Position numbers and translations under genes: made by a program | Origin: Piezodorus guildinii | Taxonomy: Eukaryota > Arthropoda > Insecta > Hemiptera > Pentatomidae | Reading direction: 5' to 3' | DNA: 64,000 nt | Assembly: GCA_023052935.1 (NCBI GenBank) | Contig: CM041292.1 | Location: forward strand, 107,191,906 to 107,255,905 | In this document: positions 45,554-57,947 of the stretch, piece after piece | Position numbering within the stretch: position 1 is the stretch's first letter | Layout of the letters: every line of letters starts with the position of its first letter | The notes under the pieces: generated by a model | What the model saw: only the letters and a program-made list of their open reading frames with translations | Told to the model about the DNA's origin: nothing | The model's database searches: none

Positions 45554-46136
45554 AATATATATTGAGTCAGATTAATTCAATAAACCAAATCAATTTGAAA
45601 ATAAGGTATAGCTACTGTGAGTGTCACTTTAGGGCCTTATTTTAAAAACATTTCTTTCCAAGATTGGATGTCAGTTACATGAAAGAGAAGAATTGTTTAT
45701 AATATAAAATTATGTTAAAGACTAGTGAGGATATAAACATTTGAAAACATTAAACAGCAGGTTATTATGATTTCCAAATTCTTTTGAGACTGAATGATCT
45801 TGTAATTTTACAATATTAATCGGGTAATGTTTTTTAACCAAAAACAATTTCGGCTATCTGGTTAGTAATTTTCCTTTATGGAGTACCTTTGAAGGATTTA
45901 TGGGTGAAAAATAATACAATTTACTTTGTAATCTACTAGATCGCAAATGTCCAAAATGAAATGAAGCATGTAATTAATACTAAACATCGAATAAACTTTA
46001 TAACGATCTAATTTATTTAATCTGTTTTCTTATTTACTTTATTTAATCTAATACAGTATAATTTCTTTTTATAAACTATCTTTTATTTGGTTCATTTTAT
46101 AAAGTTAAACTTATCTATCAATTGTTTATCCATTTT

Positions 46137-47022
46137 TACTTTCACTTACTATATATAGTAAGGGGAAGTATTGCGATCGTGAAAATTTTCTAATTCCAGT
46201 TTTCAACGGAAATACACGTTTTAGGGTCCCCTGAATCCAAATAACCAAGTCCCGCAAAAAGGTCTGTGTGTGTTAACTTCCGGGCGAAAACGGTAAGTCT
46301 TATGAAACTGAAATTTCATATTTAAGACAATTATACGCCCGAGACGTGACAAAACTTTTTTCATCAATACGAGCTTACCAGAAGAGGCACTTTATACTAT
46401 GCATTTTGCACCTTTTATCGATTTTCTCAAAAACGGTTCCGACGATTTTGATTAAACTCAATATATCGATGTAAAATTTAATGGGCTTTAATATCATGTA
46501 GGTTTTATTCTGATTAAAATGGTCTGACAGGGCTTAAATGCCGATATTTTAAATTTTCTTCCTCTAAAGTACCTTTAATTTTGTAGATTCAATAAAAAAA
46601 AACTATATTATCTTATTAACGCTGAAGAAAAACAAGTAAATATATAAATTGAATAAATTTGATACCGAACTAAAGGAGAAAACTGAAAAAATATTTTTTT
46701 AATGCAATTTTTCGTTTTTTTACTTAAGAGCAGTAATATATATGTATGATATACCGTTGGAAAGCTAAAGATTTTAGAAAAAATATTATCTCATACACAA
46801 GCATTTAAAAGTTAACAGAGAGTGATAAAAAACCCGATAAAACTAAGTGACTGTTTTAGATAATAATATAATCGATTTTTTAATAAAACACATGTTTCTA
46901 TAGAAATTCCATTTAACTAATTCTTTAATGGTTTCACTCATTTTGATCTCTTACTGTATTTGAAAATTCTTTAATCGATTTTAAAAACGGAGGTAAGTGA
47001 AAGTCGTGTGTTGCCCGCACCA
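46137..47022 (+). mobile_element. Helentron-like element, full copy 2, 886 bp
   Basis: Same 5' hairpin (TACTTTCACTTACTATATAT) and same 3' arrangement (GTAAGTGAAAGT at 46993-47004, then TTGCCCGCACC) as 36305-37190, and the same total length. Internal matches run the whole way with scattered substitutions and short gaps. Both copies are followed by the same AGATTTTTTTATTT, which may be part of the end or a target preference for T-rich sites. Confidence 0.65.
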
Positions 47023-47199
47023 GATTTTTTTATTTGGATTTGTACACTGTGAATCCTGCTAATGAACGGTATGTTATTTAATTATTTTCATCTTGATTGA
47101 ACTTAATTAATTATCCTGCGAAAATTCTAAAAGATCATTTAAGAAGAACATTTTTTTTCGACAGAGTTATATTAACGAAGAAAAAGCTAATTGACATAT

Positions 47200-47315
47200 T
47201 GGTTAATTATTTTTAATAATGAACCTTTGTAATCGACCAAAAAAAAAAAAAAATTCTCCCTTTAAGATTTGAGGGCTTACGTTTCAAGATGCTTAGAACC
47301 CGAATAACGAATAAA
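47200..47315. repeat. Dispersed repeat F copy
   Basis: TTTTTAATAATGAACCTTTG, a poly(A) spot, and CGTTTCAAGATGCTTAGAAC followed by CCGAATAACGAATA match 48725-48850 and, less well, 25895-26030. Confidence 0.5.
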
Positions 47316-47317
47316 AA

Positions 47318-47787
47318 GCAAGTTGACAAAGCAGCAGCAGAGACTCATTCGTTAAAGAAATAACGCCCTCCTATGTCCCACCATCAGAGTTATTTAAACC
47401 ATTAAAAGCAAAAATATTATATGAATGGCAGCAGACCTGGAAATATTAGCAAATAACAAACTTAAAGACATTAAACCCACTGTCAGCTCGTGGGCTACAT
47501 CTTCCAGAACATGCCGGCGGGAGGAGGTAGTCATCACCCGCCTGAGGATAGGGCACTGCCACCTCACACATGAGTATCTTATTACAAGGAAGGATCCACC
47601 TCAATGTAATCACTGTAAAGTGACTCTCACGGTGAGTCATATTTTTGAGCACTGTCCACGGTACAGGAGAGAAATTGAAAAATTTGGGGTGCCACGCCAT
47701 GTCTCTGAGGCTTTGAGTGATAATGAAGCAACTATCAGCAGTGTCATGAAGTTTATAAAGAATATTCGTCTATTTCAGCAAATATAA
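47318..47787 (+). pseudogene. LINE ORF2 C-terminus (RNase H-side, with CCHC-like tail)
   Basis: The 47425-47787 frame reads NNKLKDIKPTVSSW, then REEVVITRLRIGHCHLTHEYL and the metal-binding-like tail CNHCKVTLTVSHIFEHCPRY. This is the segment that follows RNase H in jockey/I-group LINEs. Just upstream, DKAAAETHS and ITPSYVPPSELF are recognisable in other frames, as expected before it, so the frame is broken near 47365 and 47450. The last 120 residues are intact. Confidence 0.82.
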
Positions 47788-47810
47788 CTTTTTTTTTTTT
47801 TTTTTTTTTT

Positions 47811-47875
<65 letters not shown>

Positions 47876-48292
47876 ATTTTATCTCTTTATACTTAAATTA
47901 TTATTATTCTTTATTTTACATATTTATATACACATCTTTTTTTTTTTTTTTTTTTATTTATTTATTTATTTTTTTGTATTATTGATTATTTTTATCATAT
48001 TTGTGTTTTATTTTTTATTATTAGTTATTTGTTTGTATTTTTATCATAATTGTTAATTTCGTTTATTTTATTTTTGTTTACCTTTTTTTTATTATTTTTT
48101 AATGTTACTGTATTGTTTTAGTATTTTGTTCGTTGTTTTCTTTTCTTAATTTTTTTTTTTTTTTTTTTTTTCTGATATCATCATTTTGGTAAATCGTTTT
48201 TCTTTTTATTGATTTTTGTAAAGATCCGAGGGCGATAATAACCATCAGCAGTTTTTTGCCCTTAAAATTAAAACAACAACAACAACGAATAA
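47788..48292 (+). mobile_element. 3' UTR of the same LINE with (CAA)n tail
   Basis: T-rich sequence interrupted by a (TA)n expansion (47813-47871), then GGGCGATAATAACCATCAGC and TTTTTTGCCC, finishing in AACAACAACAACAA (48270-48285). The GCGATAATxACCAT block and CAA-repeat end are typical of this LINE group in insects. It directly follows the ORF2 stop. Confidence 0.6.
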
Positions 48293-48420
48293 AAAAAAAT
48301 CCGTTTATCCGCCGTCCGCGGCATTTCTTCGAAAGTACTGGACAAAGACAATCCTAAACCTAGACGTTGATATCAGCTGGTCATTTTTAAAATGGCGGCC
48401 TGCTGGAAGTGATTTATTTC

Positions 48421-48850
48421 AATAACTCAGTTATTTTTAAAGATAGAGAAAAAAATTATCAGTGATTATTTACCGAAAAACTGCGAATAATCATTAAAAA
48501 AAGAAAAAAATGACATTCTTTCCATAAATATTCCCATAACTTAGGTATTTTTGAAGATAGGGACAAATTTGTATAGAGTTTTAGAATCAGTAAAGCGCGA
48601 TAAAAAAAAAAAAGAAAAGAAAAAAACATAACTAAAAAAAGAAAAAGGAAAAAAATTGAAATGTTGCCCAAATACACACCCCATAACTCAGTATTTTTGA
48701 AGATAAAGAAAAAATTTATTAGTGTTTTTATTAATAATAATCCTTTCTCATCGACCAAAAAAAAAAATAAATAAATAAAATAATTACCCCCCTTCAAAAT
48801 TTGATGGCGTACGTTTCAAGATGCGTATAACCCGAATAACGAATACAAAA
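48421..48850. repeat. Local repeats and dispersed repeat F copy
   Basis: ATAACT-AG-TATTTTTGAAGAT appears three times (near 48423, 48535 and 48688), spaced by 112 and 153 bp, each followed by an A-rich segment. The last is followed by the repeat F block (48725-48850). The large frame on the minus strand is a product of the A-rich composition. Confidence 0.5.
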
Positions 48851-48859
48851 AATCCGTCA

Positions 48860-49716
48860 TTTAGAAATAATATACCATTTTGTAATAATTCTCAGCGTTT
48901 TTTGTATTGGACTGGAATCTTAATCTGTAAGAAAGGTACCCTGAACAGACAATATACAATAAATGCGAACCTGTAAATCATTTAGTAATAATTTGCAGCG
49001 TCTCTGATGATTTAGATGTATTATTAAAGTGGCTGAATATACTTTTTTATTTATTTTTAATTAGCTCACCATTTGAACCTATAACTACTCTATTATAGTT
49101 TTCTGTTAGTTAGAATAATTGTAAAAGAGTTTTGAAATCAATAGTAACTTATTATTGGCGTTAATGGTGATTTTAGTCTAAAACTAAATTGATAATGTTT
49201 AGTTGGCCTGTATACGGAGTTGCTAGGAGGTGTTGAGGCCAACTACCAGCTCTGAATCGCCCGAAGGCAGGCAGTAACATGGAATCCATCTCAATATATC
49301 TGGTCGACTCGGAGAAAAAAGAACACATATGTCAATGTCCCTGTGACTTCTAGGATGGAGATATATTTATATAAATTAAAGCACTTCTTCAGGAGGAGGA
49401 ATTTCCTAACAGCTCATTTTACAAACCACGTCTGAAGTATGGAGGAGTACTTATTACGTTAGTTTAGTTCAAGTAAGAAGACGAAATGGCTGATAATAGA
49501 TAGTTAAAATGTTTAAACATAATTGTCAAAAAGATTTTCTTTTCTTTCCTTAGTTCTTAGTTGTGTGGTGATCGGATAAGTCGAAGGAAATTATATAAGA
49601 ATTATATAAATACAACAATTAAACTAATAAAGGATTTTAAAATTTAATTAACAACAAAACTTCAAAATGTAGATTAATTTATATCCATTACTTTAAAATT
49701 ATATTATTTCATATAC

Positions 49717-49720
<4 letters not shown>
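48860..49720. other. Unassigned stretch
   Basis: A moderately GC-richer patch at 49210-49330; no motif recognised. Confidence 0.4.

Positions 49721-49722
<2 letters not shown>

Positions 49723-49759
<37 letters not shown>
49723..49759. repeat. (TA)n microsatellite
   Basis: Simple alternating TA. Confidence 0.85.
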
Positions 49760-49762
<3 letters not shown>

Positions 49763-49855
49763 TTATCAGTTCTCGGTTGTTGGTAATTTAAGTTTTCTAT
49801 TGTTCTTAGGTTTCAGTCAACGAATAAACAATTTTATTTAAGCTACATTTCGAGA

Positions 49856-49974
49856 ATTTATTGTTCTCATAAGCATGAATTTATACATAAAATAGAGTCT
49901 TACATAGACATATGTGTATACTATCCATAGTATTTTATTACTATTTTATCTATTATTGCATGATTATGAGAACA

Positions 49975-49980
<6 letters not shown>
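49856..49980. repeat. Short inverted repeat
   Basis: ATTTATTGTTCTCATAA (49856-49872) and its complement (49964-49980) are a perfect 17-bp pair around a 91-bp loop, directly next to an (AT)n tract. Confidence 0.6.

Positions 49981-50053
<73 letters not shown>
49979..50053. repeat. (AT)n microsatellite
   Basis: About 75 bp of alternating AT; gives the artificial Ile-Tyr open frames in this place. Confidence 0.92.
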
Positions 50054-50055
<2 letters not shown>

Positions 50056-50082
50056 CGCGGACACTCAAATGGGAGAGTAAAG

Positions 50083-50250
50083 TTGTTGGGCTCAGTGAGA
50101 AACGGATTCCGAGAAAGTTGATATTCGCTGAACCGACGGGTAGGCATCCGAAAGGTAGGCCGAAGCGTCGATGGGAGGATTGCGTTAAGACTGATCTCGG
50201 GGGCTTAGGCTTGAACAGTGAATATCGGACGAGTGTTCGGATATGAACGT
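50083..50250 (+). pseudogene. LINE ORF2 extreme C-terminus
   Basis: In one plus frame: PTGRHPKGRPKRRWEDCVKTDLGGLGLNS, then a stop, the common GRP-x-x-RW-x-D-x-V-x-x-DL ending of RTE/CR1-type ORF2 proteins in insects. An (ATT)n run follows at about 50281-50297, as a LINE tail. Upstream is only microsatellite, so the 5' truncation is extreme (about 50 codons left). Confidence 0.7.
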
Positions 50251-50538
50251 GAATATCCGAACCTTCGGGTTCGGTAAGCCTATTATTATTATTATTATAT
50301 ATAATATATATATATTCCATTATTTTAGGTTAGTTGTTTATTAGTTTGTTTGCTTATTTATTTAACGTTATTTTATGCTACTATGGGTAATCGGGCGAGC
50401 TAACAAAGCAAAAAGATGTTAATTTGCTTTTAGTGTTTTTATGTATCTACTTCTGTCCTTTTTGATCAATAATAAACTATTAGTTTAGCAATCGGCTGAA
50501 GTCTACTTTCTTCAAAATTACATTAAATATAATATAAA

Positions 50539-50570
<32 letters not shown>

Positions 50571-50814
50571 ATATTATATATACAAATATGTTTTAATTTA
50601 AAAATGTTGGTTTAAGGCAGATTTTGCTTTCGACCTTTATATTGAAGACTATTTTATTATCCAGTTACTATAAAACCACCGTGTCCTGAGTGGGTAAATG
50701 GTATTTGAGGTGTTTTGGATTAACATTGAAGTAATCATCGTCTTACTATTACTGTCCAAACGATCGTGGGCATAGATTGGGCAAAGATATATACATAACC
50801 TGTACCTTGACAAC

Positions 50815-50975
50815 TAATGCTTTGTCTTGGGCTCAATATATGTAGAGATTCGTACTGTTTTTGTGATAAAGACGAGATCACGCATAGCCGCCAAGTTTTT
50901 CTGGCTTTTTGGGTACCCAATTTATATAGGCTTGGTCTGACCCAAGAGAGTCTCTTTACCCTAGAATGTTGGACA
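50815..50975 (-). mobile_element. SINE-C, head missing
   Basis: Minus-strand match to the body of SINE-C: a GACCCAGCC-like motif, a TATATAAATTGGGTACCC block, GGCGGCTATGCG, and ACAGTACGAATCT. The tRNA-like head is absent. Open frames over it (50735-51079, 50817-51053) are not genes. Confidence 0.55.
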
Positions 50976-51409
50976 GTTAACAATGCTGAATTTACATTAA
51001 AAGATGAAAATAATAATGAAATGGAGAAAATGGAAATACTTGTTTTAAAATAATTTAAAGCTTGAAAGTAAGAAGTCAATTATGATGACTATTTTTTGTG
51101 TTCTTTGTGTTGGTTTATCAAGTGGTAATATTTAAATTTTGATTGTCTTTCTTATCTTGTGCCTTTTTTCAATAATGTGTTTTTAACTTTATTTCAATCT
51201 CGTACTATTTATTATATTTTATGACTAGATTGATGAACCTAAAAAAAATCTAAGTAATGATTTATTCCTTTCCACTATCAGATGCTAGCAATCCAGTAAA
51301 AGAATTTTTTTTTTAAACATAATATTTATCAGTTTGATATTTAAATATATAGTGTCATTGTCATCACTAGTTTTCAAGTAGGAATATTATCAAATTCGGT
51401 ATTTGATCA

Positions 51410-51780
51410 TTACTAGACAAAAGACTGACGTGGCACCCACATACAAGACTTAAAAGAAAAGAACTCAACCGCAGATCCGGGCAGTTATAGAGACTACTAA
51501 ACAGAAAATCTCATCTTACAGTTGACAACAAATTACTAATATACAAGACAGTACTGAAGCCTATCTGAACCTACGGACTTGAACTGTGGGGGACAGCTAA
51601 ACATTTTAACATCAAACACATCCAATCCAAAGTCCTCCGAACAATAGTTAATGCAGCTTATTACGTTACCAACTGTACCCTACACCATGACCTTAATATT
51701 CCATTTGTTTTAGACCTGGTACCACCCAAATTTTCCAAACTTCATCAGAACCTTACTCATCATCCTAACCCTCTTATAAT
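51410..51780 (+). pseudogene. Jockey-type LINE RT C-terminus
   Basis: Plus-strand LLDKRLTWHPHTRLKRKE, KLLIYKTVLKPI stop TYGLELWGTAKHFNI, IQSKVLRTIVNAAYYVTNCTL and HHDLNIPFV. The same blocks occur at 20469-20930 (minus) and 41820-42235 (minus), so at least three jockey tails lie in this window. At 51780-51805 it is cut by a reversed Helentron-like fragment. Confidence 0.82.
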
Positions 51781-51804
51781 AGAAGATAAGATTATAATAG
51801 AAAA

Positions 51805-52235
51805 AGAAAATTTAAAATATCGGCATTAAAGCCCTGTCAGACTATTTTAATCAGAACGAAACCTACATGATTTTAAAGCCTATTAAATTTTACATTGATA
51901 TAGGGAGTTTAATCAAAATCGTCAGAACCGTTCTTGAGAAAATTGAAAAAAGGTGCAAAATACATAGTATAATGTGGCTCTTCTGGTAAGCTCATTTTAA
52001 TGAAAAAGGTTTTGTAACGTATCGGGCGTATTTTTGTCTTAAATATGAAATTTTAGTTTCATAGGACTTTTCGTTTCCGCCCGGGAGTTACCACACTCAC
52101 ACACACAGACCTTTTTGCGGAACTTGGTTATTTGGACTCAGGGGACCCTAATACACGTATTTCTGTTGAAAACTAGAATTCGAAAATTTTCACGACCGCA
52201 ATACTTTCCTTTACTACATATAGTAACTGAAAGTA
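51805..52235 (-). mobile_element. Helentron-like family, 5' half, inverted
   Basis: Reverse match to the first ~440 bp of 36305-37190: the 5' end is at 52235 (TACTTTCAGTTAC on the minus strand), and the (TG)n spot, GGGTCCCCTGAGTCCAAATAA and GCCGATATTTTAAATTTTC blocks are in order. The 3' half is absent. Confidence 0.68.
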
Positions 52236-52249
52236 ATAAAAGGAAGTGT

Positions 52250-54290
52250 TTTTTATTGGTAGTTTATTTGTTACCACATCCCCAAACAACTGCTCCATCA
52301 TATACGTTTTATAGTTACCACTCATAGACGCATTTATGCAAATTTAAATAAAGACGAAATGAAATAGTCGTGAGCAAACCCGCGGGTTACAGCTAGTAAT
52401 TTATAAATTTGGCCCAATATTTAGTGGTAGAACACATGATGTTATTCGGATTATAGTAATACAATAAGATTTAATTATAAATAATAAATACCCTTGAGGA
52501 ATATCTCCGAGTAATTGAGTTGGTAGAAACGATAATTATTACATAGATATTATTCAATGGACATCTTTGATAAACGTGAACAACTAACATATTTACAAAC
52601 AACTGTCCATTAAGTAGTAGTATCAATACCATCCTCATAAAATATACACTCACACAAACACACACACACATGAATTATGTATAAACAGTATCTGAAAGTA
52701 AAAAATAAAAATAATAATAAACCATGTTTTAAAATGTGTTATTCACAATTTTTAATGAGACAAGATATTTTAATTTTTAATTCTTAAAAGGTGTTAACAT
52801 TTTATAACTATAAGTTGTATATTTATATATTTCAATAAAAACCAGGATTTCGTTATTTGTTCCATGGTTTATTTTTATTTGATTTAGAGCCCTGATAAAT
52901 CTTTGATTATATCCAATAAAAATTTAATAAGTTGTGTTTGATGAAAATTTCATAGCTTAAGGAATTTCAAATATAGAAATAGAATTATTGAAAAGAATGT
53001 ACATGTATTGGATTGTTCTATTAAAAATGCAAGAGAACTAGAATATGCTTTGAACCATTAAGATAACTGGATAAAAACGGAAATACATAGAACTGGTACT
53101 CAAAGGTAAAAATTAAATTAGTAAAAGTAGATTTTGCGATGGTTTTAAAAGAACATGACCCAAAACCAGAAAAAGCTGAACATCTCAAAGACAAAATCAA
53201 TAGATACAAAATTCATTACCTGAGAATCTGAACTGATTGCTCAATTCGAAATAGTAATTAATACTCGGCTTAGAAACATTAGCAGCATAATCCAAGGTGA
53301 ACAATACCTAATTTTAGAAAGTAAATCAACAAGTACAGAATGGTGAATCCGCTCCTTTTTGTACGGGATGGCGCCGAAAACAAATAAATGTTACTATTTT
53401 ATGTGAATATCTGAATTCTTGGATTTTTTCCTTCCTCTATGAACCCAACATACAACTATTTTATATTTAGTTTCGACTCAATCAGGATTCTTTCTTCACT
53501 CACTGCTATTCAAAATAATAACAACATAATATCGGGGATAATTGTGAGAAACTTTATACATGGTATATAGTCGTACTGTAGCCTTTTCCACGGAAAGAAC
53601 TATGGTCGTAAAACGACAGGATGTATCCGTCAAAAATATGAAGGAAGATAGAGCTTTAATTACTGGCTTATCCTCTCCCATCAGCTTCAAGAGCTAACGC
53701 TTTTCAGTGCACTCATGACGCATTATATTATAAATTAAAATCTACTGTATGTTAATCGATGACGCTATAACAAAAAAATTATGTTAAAGTATTCACCACC
53801 TGATGGATGCAGGACCATCACAATCTCTAGAGTAGCGCTAAAGCATCATTTATTTCTGGCAGGGAGTTATTATTAACGAATTAATGGTGGACTCTTATAA
53901 TTTAATGTTTATCTTGTTGATGTTATGAGACATGAGTTACAATATCCTAATAACAGCAACTGTGGTTCCTGTTCTTGTCAAAATTGAGTGGTTTATGAAC
54001 GTTGTAGAACATTGTGTTAAAACCCTTTGTTAAGTGCCTCTTTTCCTGCTTAAATACTGCTCTTATATCTTGACTAACTAATATTATATTTCGTCATTAA
54101 TTTGCTCACGAGTAATTGTTTAAATTATCAAATTATGGTCCACAATATAATGAAAAAAACGCTGTACATCTATTGCCCATAAAGAATCAAATGTTCAATT
54201 GTAAGAATCCTTTAAGCCATATAAAATATTCCATTACTTAAAAAAATAAACCTTTTACCACTCAAGATTAGATAAATATATTATACTAAA
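52250..54290. other. Unassigned region
   Basis: AACCCGCGGGTTACAGCTAG at 52379-52398 looks like the end of a repeat known in various arthropods but gives no further support here. A (CA)n run is at 52643-52672. Other frames have no motif. Confidence 0.35.
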
Positions 54291-54302
54291 ATAAAAAAAA
54301 AC

Positions 54303-54590
54303 CTGTACCACTACATCCCAAGAAGGGTATTAGGCTAAGTACAGATAAAGATTCGTACTGTTTCTAAGCCAACGGCCGTGCAATGAGGTGATTAGGCCTT
54401 GATTACACTCAGCCAAAAGGTTTTCCCCCCAATTTTTCGGGTACCCACTTTATAGAGGCTGGGTCAGCCTCAGTAGGGTCTCCACACACTAGTCAACAGA
54501 ATAAATGATATTCTGCCACAGCCGGGATTCAAACACAGGATACGGAGAACAGTAGACTAGTGCTCTATTCATTAGATCCCGCCGATTCCA
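54303..54590 (-). mobile_element. SINE-C copy
   Basis: Minus-strand head GGCGGGATCTAATGAATAGA (A-box region) and GTTTGAATCCCGG (B-box region), body with GGAGACCCTACTGAGG and CAGTACGAATC. It is the most complete copy, ending near 54303, and lies just upstream of a SINE-B copy. Confidence 0.72.
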
Positions 54591-54627
54591 TATATTTTAT
54601 TAAATTCAAATAATGCTAATAGGAGGA

Positions 54628-54860
54628 GAGTTACTGTTGTTACTAGTGCGCTAGTCTATCTCAAAAAAGGTTTTCAAGCATGTAATTAAATAGGAATTCA
54701 CTCACAACCTACACCCAGATATTTAAGACTCGTCGGCCTTCTGGAGGCTACTTACAAAAACAGAAGTAGGGAATGATGACACTTCCCTATTACTGTCATC
54801 GAGAATCTTGGTGTGAAACCATACCGCGCGACCAAAATCACGGCCTGTCGCGTCAATCGA
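54628..54860 (+). mobile_element. SINE-B, diverged copy
   Basis: GTGCGCTAGTCTATC, ATGTAATTAAATAGGAATTC, CACTCACAACCT and GGCCTGTCGCG are in the order of 402-681. The B box is lost in a short deletion, so it would not be transcribed. Confidence 0.6.
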
Positions 54861-55157
54861 ATACAAATGCTACAATATTTTAATCGTTTCTATTAACCCT
54901 TTTGAAAAATCTATTATGGTATTTTTATTGCTAGAATATTTGAAGGCGATTGTGATATTTATAAACGTTATATTTAAGAAAAATAATACGTATTTAACAC
55001 CAGCAACTCTAAAATAATTATGTACAACCTTTACACACAGGACCGAATAAAAATGTTTTTATTCTCAAGCCAAGATTAGACCGCTGTGTAATATAAGTGT
55101 TATAAAGTGGAAGAGAAAAATAAAATAAACTTTTAACTTTACTAGTCCATATATATA

Positions 55158-55370
55158 TTTTTTATTTTATTCAGTGATAATACAATCTACGTCCCTTCTG
55201 GGGTGAAGAAATTATTCATCTCATATGTACAGAGCAAACAAAATTAAAATAAATAATTACAAGAAGAATTAAATAAAGAATAATAATATGAAAATATATA
55301 GGAAATCATAAAATAATAATATTAACAACCTTAGCCACATTCATACCATAATTGTGGACATACTTATACC
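55158..55370 (-). mobile_element. Retroposon 3' end (GATTGTA family)
   Basis: Minus-strand TATGAATGTGGC, then an AT-rich stretch, then GTAGATTGTATTATCACTGAATAAAATAAAA. Shares the terminal motif of the tail family but is more diverged. Confidence 0.4.
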
Positions 55371-55374
55371 CTTA

Positions 55375-57000
55375 TGCCTTATACATATACCATATACCTT
55401 TAATTATTCAGGGTACGTTTTTGGTCTTGAGTATATCTTTGAAAACTTGCTGTTTCAACTGAATTTGAATTATTGAACTTAAATTTAGAAAAAAGTTTAT
55501 TTTTAAATGTGCATAACGCTAAAGTAATAACTTAAAAAGTTTCTATTTTTAAAATGACATGAGGACTTGATACCAAAATCCAGATTAGGCAACGAGGCGT
55601 GCGAATGTTTTATATGCTACAACAGAAAAAAATGCATTTTCGTAAATCGTGAAGATAGTTCAACAACAGACATTTGCGTCAAGTCTTAGGAATAGATAAC
55701 GGATTTCATATCGGAAAAAAAATTAACCTAGAAAAAATATTTCCGATAACTGAAGTCCACGATGAAATATTAAAAATGAGGAAAAAAAATGAAGAAAATA
55801 GATAAGAAAAACAATAAATTGTGAGCTTAACATATTCAGATGCCGTCAGCTGCCAGGGTTGTAGATATGAGATTTATGCGTTCTGTTAGCGCTATCTGAA
55901 GCAGAGATAACCTTTGCCACAGTAGCCGATATACTGGCTTTTTTTATGGGTTCCCTGTTGTTAGTTTCTCTTACATTATTTATTGATTTCCAGCTCTAAA
56001 TTCTTTTAACAAATAATTACGGTCTAATTAAATTTTATGTTAAGAATTATAACTTGTTAAACGTCCTTTTTAATTAGATCTATTAATTAGTTAACTCGGC
56101 AACATATGTTCCAATTTATTTTCATTGATAGTGTTGATTATGATATATACATATTTATTGCTTCTTAAGACCTTTCTTTTTTTTAACTTTCTTGTTCACT
56201 AATATAAATCTCTTTATGTTTAAAATGATTTCGTGATCCTTGGTTTCCGTGAACTTCAAAACAACTTTTTGGACTGATTTTTATATGTAATTCATTATCA
56301 TTTAGGACACTTCTCTGAAGGTTTATTAGTAAAATGCGTTGCAATGAAGTTTTTCTTAAGAATAGAAAAGTGAAATTTCTGTAATCAAGTCGTCAACAAA
56401 TTATTCCTTGATTATAATTATTCCTCCGTATAATGTACCATTGGAAAGCTCAACATTTTAGAAAGGTTTTCCTGAATACTTGATCATCTTCGTCCTCAGA
56501 ACTGCAACAATGTTTCCAGATTGTAAATTTATTGGAGTTTCAATTATTTATTTGCCGCCATGAGCTTTCGGTTGATAATAAAATATTTAATTACAGTAAG
56601 TGTGTTTCGTGACATATCTATAATGCTATTTTTATTTTGGAGTTAGCTAAGAAATTTTACTAGGCCTACTTTTAAATGCATATTCTTATATCATTTGATG
56701 TCATTACATACTTTTTTTTAGCGACGAGTTCTTTACATCGATTTTGTGTAAATTTTATAGAGACCATTAAATACTAAATAAATTTTGTGTCTATAATCAT
56801 AATCACTTTGTAATAATCATAATCGTGTTTACAAATAGTGTCAACAATATCATCCACTTGCCACTTACAACAATGTAATAACAACCCTCCATTAAGCATG
56901 TAGTAAACGTGTTGTATTTCGTTCATCTTTACTGTCACTTCTGAAAATTAGTCATAAAATGCTGATTTCTAGGTTTTGCTAATACGTTGAAACAGGATTA
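55375..57000. other. Unassigned region
   Basis: A weak Helentron-family relic at 56235-56480 (GTACCATTGGAAAGCTCAAC). Otherwise no features recognised. Confidence 0.4.
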
Positions 57001-57011
57001 GTGGGTCAAAA

Positions 57012-57215
57012 TAAATGATATCATCATCTACAATTATTTCACTTGTGGAAGCAAGCAAAGGAATAATTTGGTCTTTAAACGATAGCTCTCTTTCTTTAAA
57101 ATTCTTAATATTTTTATTAAGCCAGTGCATATTCCAATCACTCATACGATCAGCTTCTACAAAATCACACAGATACTGTTCGAAAAAACTGACACAGCCT
57201 GGGCGTTTGATTTTT
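57012..57215 (-). pseudogene. Unidentified open frame, possibly transposon-derived
   Basis: A clean minus-strand frame of ~66 codons reads KRPGCVSFFEQYLCDFVEAD, RMSDWNMHWLNKNIKNFKE, then DQIIPLLAST. It has a protein-like composition and no internal stop, unlike its surroundings. The FVEAxRxxDWxxHL pattern recalls a protein family repeated in arthropod genomes, but I cannot name it securely. The plus-strand frame here is its shadow. Confidence 0.3.
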
Positions 57216-57947
57216 CAATTATTTCTGTGTAATTAAACATTTTGAAAATATTACCATTTTCATCGCCGGTAACCGAATTACCAGATTCTTAATTATTTTG
57301 TAGGAGAACAGCAAAAAATACTTTTGATAGAGCCAACTGCAGAGGCATAGGCGCACGCACGTTGTGCTCCCTCTAGGTTATGCACATGTCGACATTATGT
57401 GATGTATTCTCTTTTCAGAATAAACCGTAATAAGCACTCTTTCATTCTCATTATATAACCAAGGTACTAAAAATTTCAAGTTTTAAGGAGCAAAACATTA
57501 TTACTCCATACAAAAGAAGAAATTCCAATTTGGATCTGCGGCTCAACTTGCTATAAGTGAACAGCATACCGGATCAATCTTGAAGAGCATTTCAAAAAAA
57601 AAGATAGAAGAAGATTCTGAAAATAGAAATACATAGACTTTACTAATATCGAAATCTATCATGGACATATAAAAACCCAGACTAGCCTCAATATATGTGG
57701 TGATACAGGATTCACACTGAGTCCACGGTTATCGTCTCCGCTATTTTTTGCAACTTATTTCTTTCCAGTCCATTATTTTCCAAAAATGATCTAATGGCTA
57801 CTAGGATGGTCCCCCTGCTTCCTTAATATAATGATTAAATAATTGATATCGGTAAAAATTAATAGGTAAACATTTTAGTACTTAGTGCTGAAAATAAATT
57901 CCATGAGTTTTTCAAAAATGCATTCATTGGTCCCCGGTTCCGTGGTA

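Larger units (their letters stand above)
42240..46136. other. Long unassigned region
   Basis: No known repeat or gene seen over almost 4 kb apart from one open frame (42692-42922). GC-richer patches at 42640-43020 and 44900-45010 stand out. A 35-A tract is at 45515-45549. Confidence 0.35.

Noticed and set aside
48459..48797. 112-residue minus-strand frame, membrane-protein-like
   Set aside because: Phe/Leu-rich only because of A-rich tracts on the plus strand; crosses a repeat.
49912..50320. Frames with long Ile-Tyr runs
   Set aside because: Translation of an (AT)n microsatellite plus the antisense of a LINE tail.
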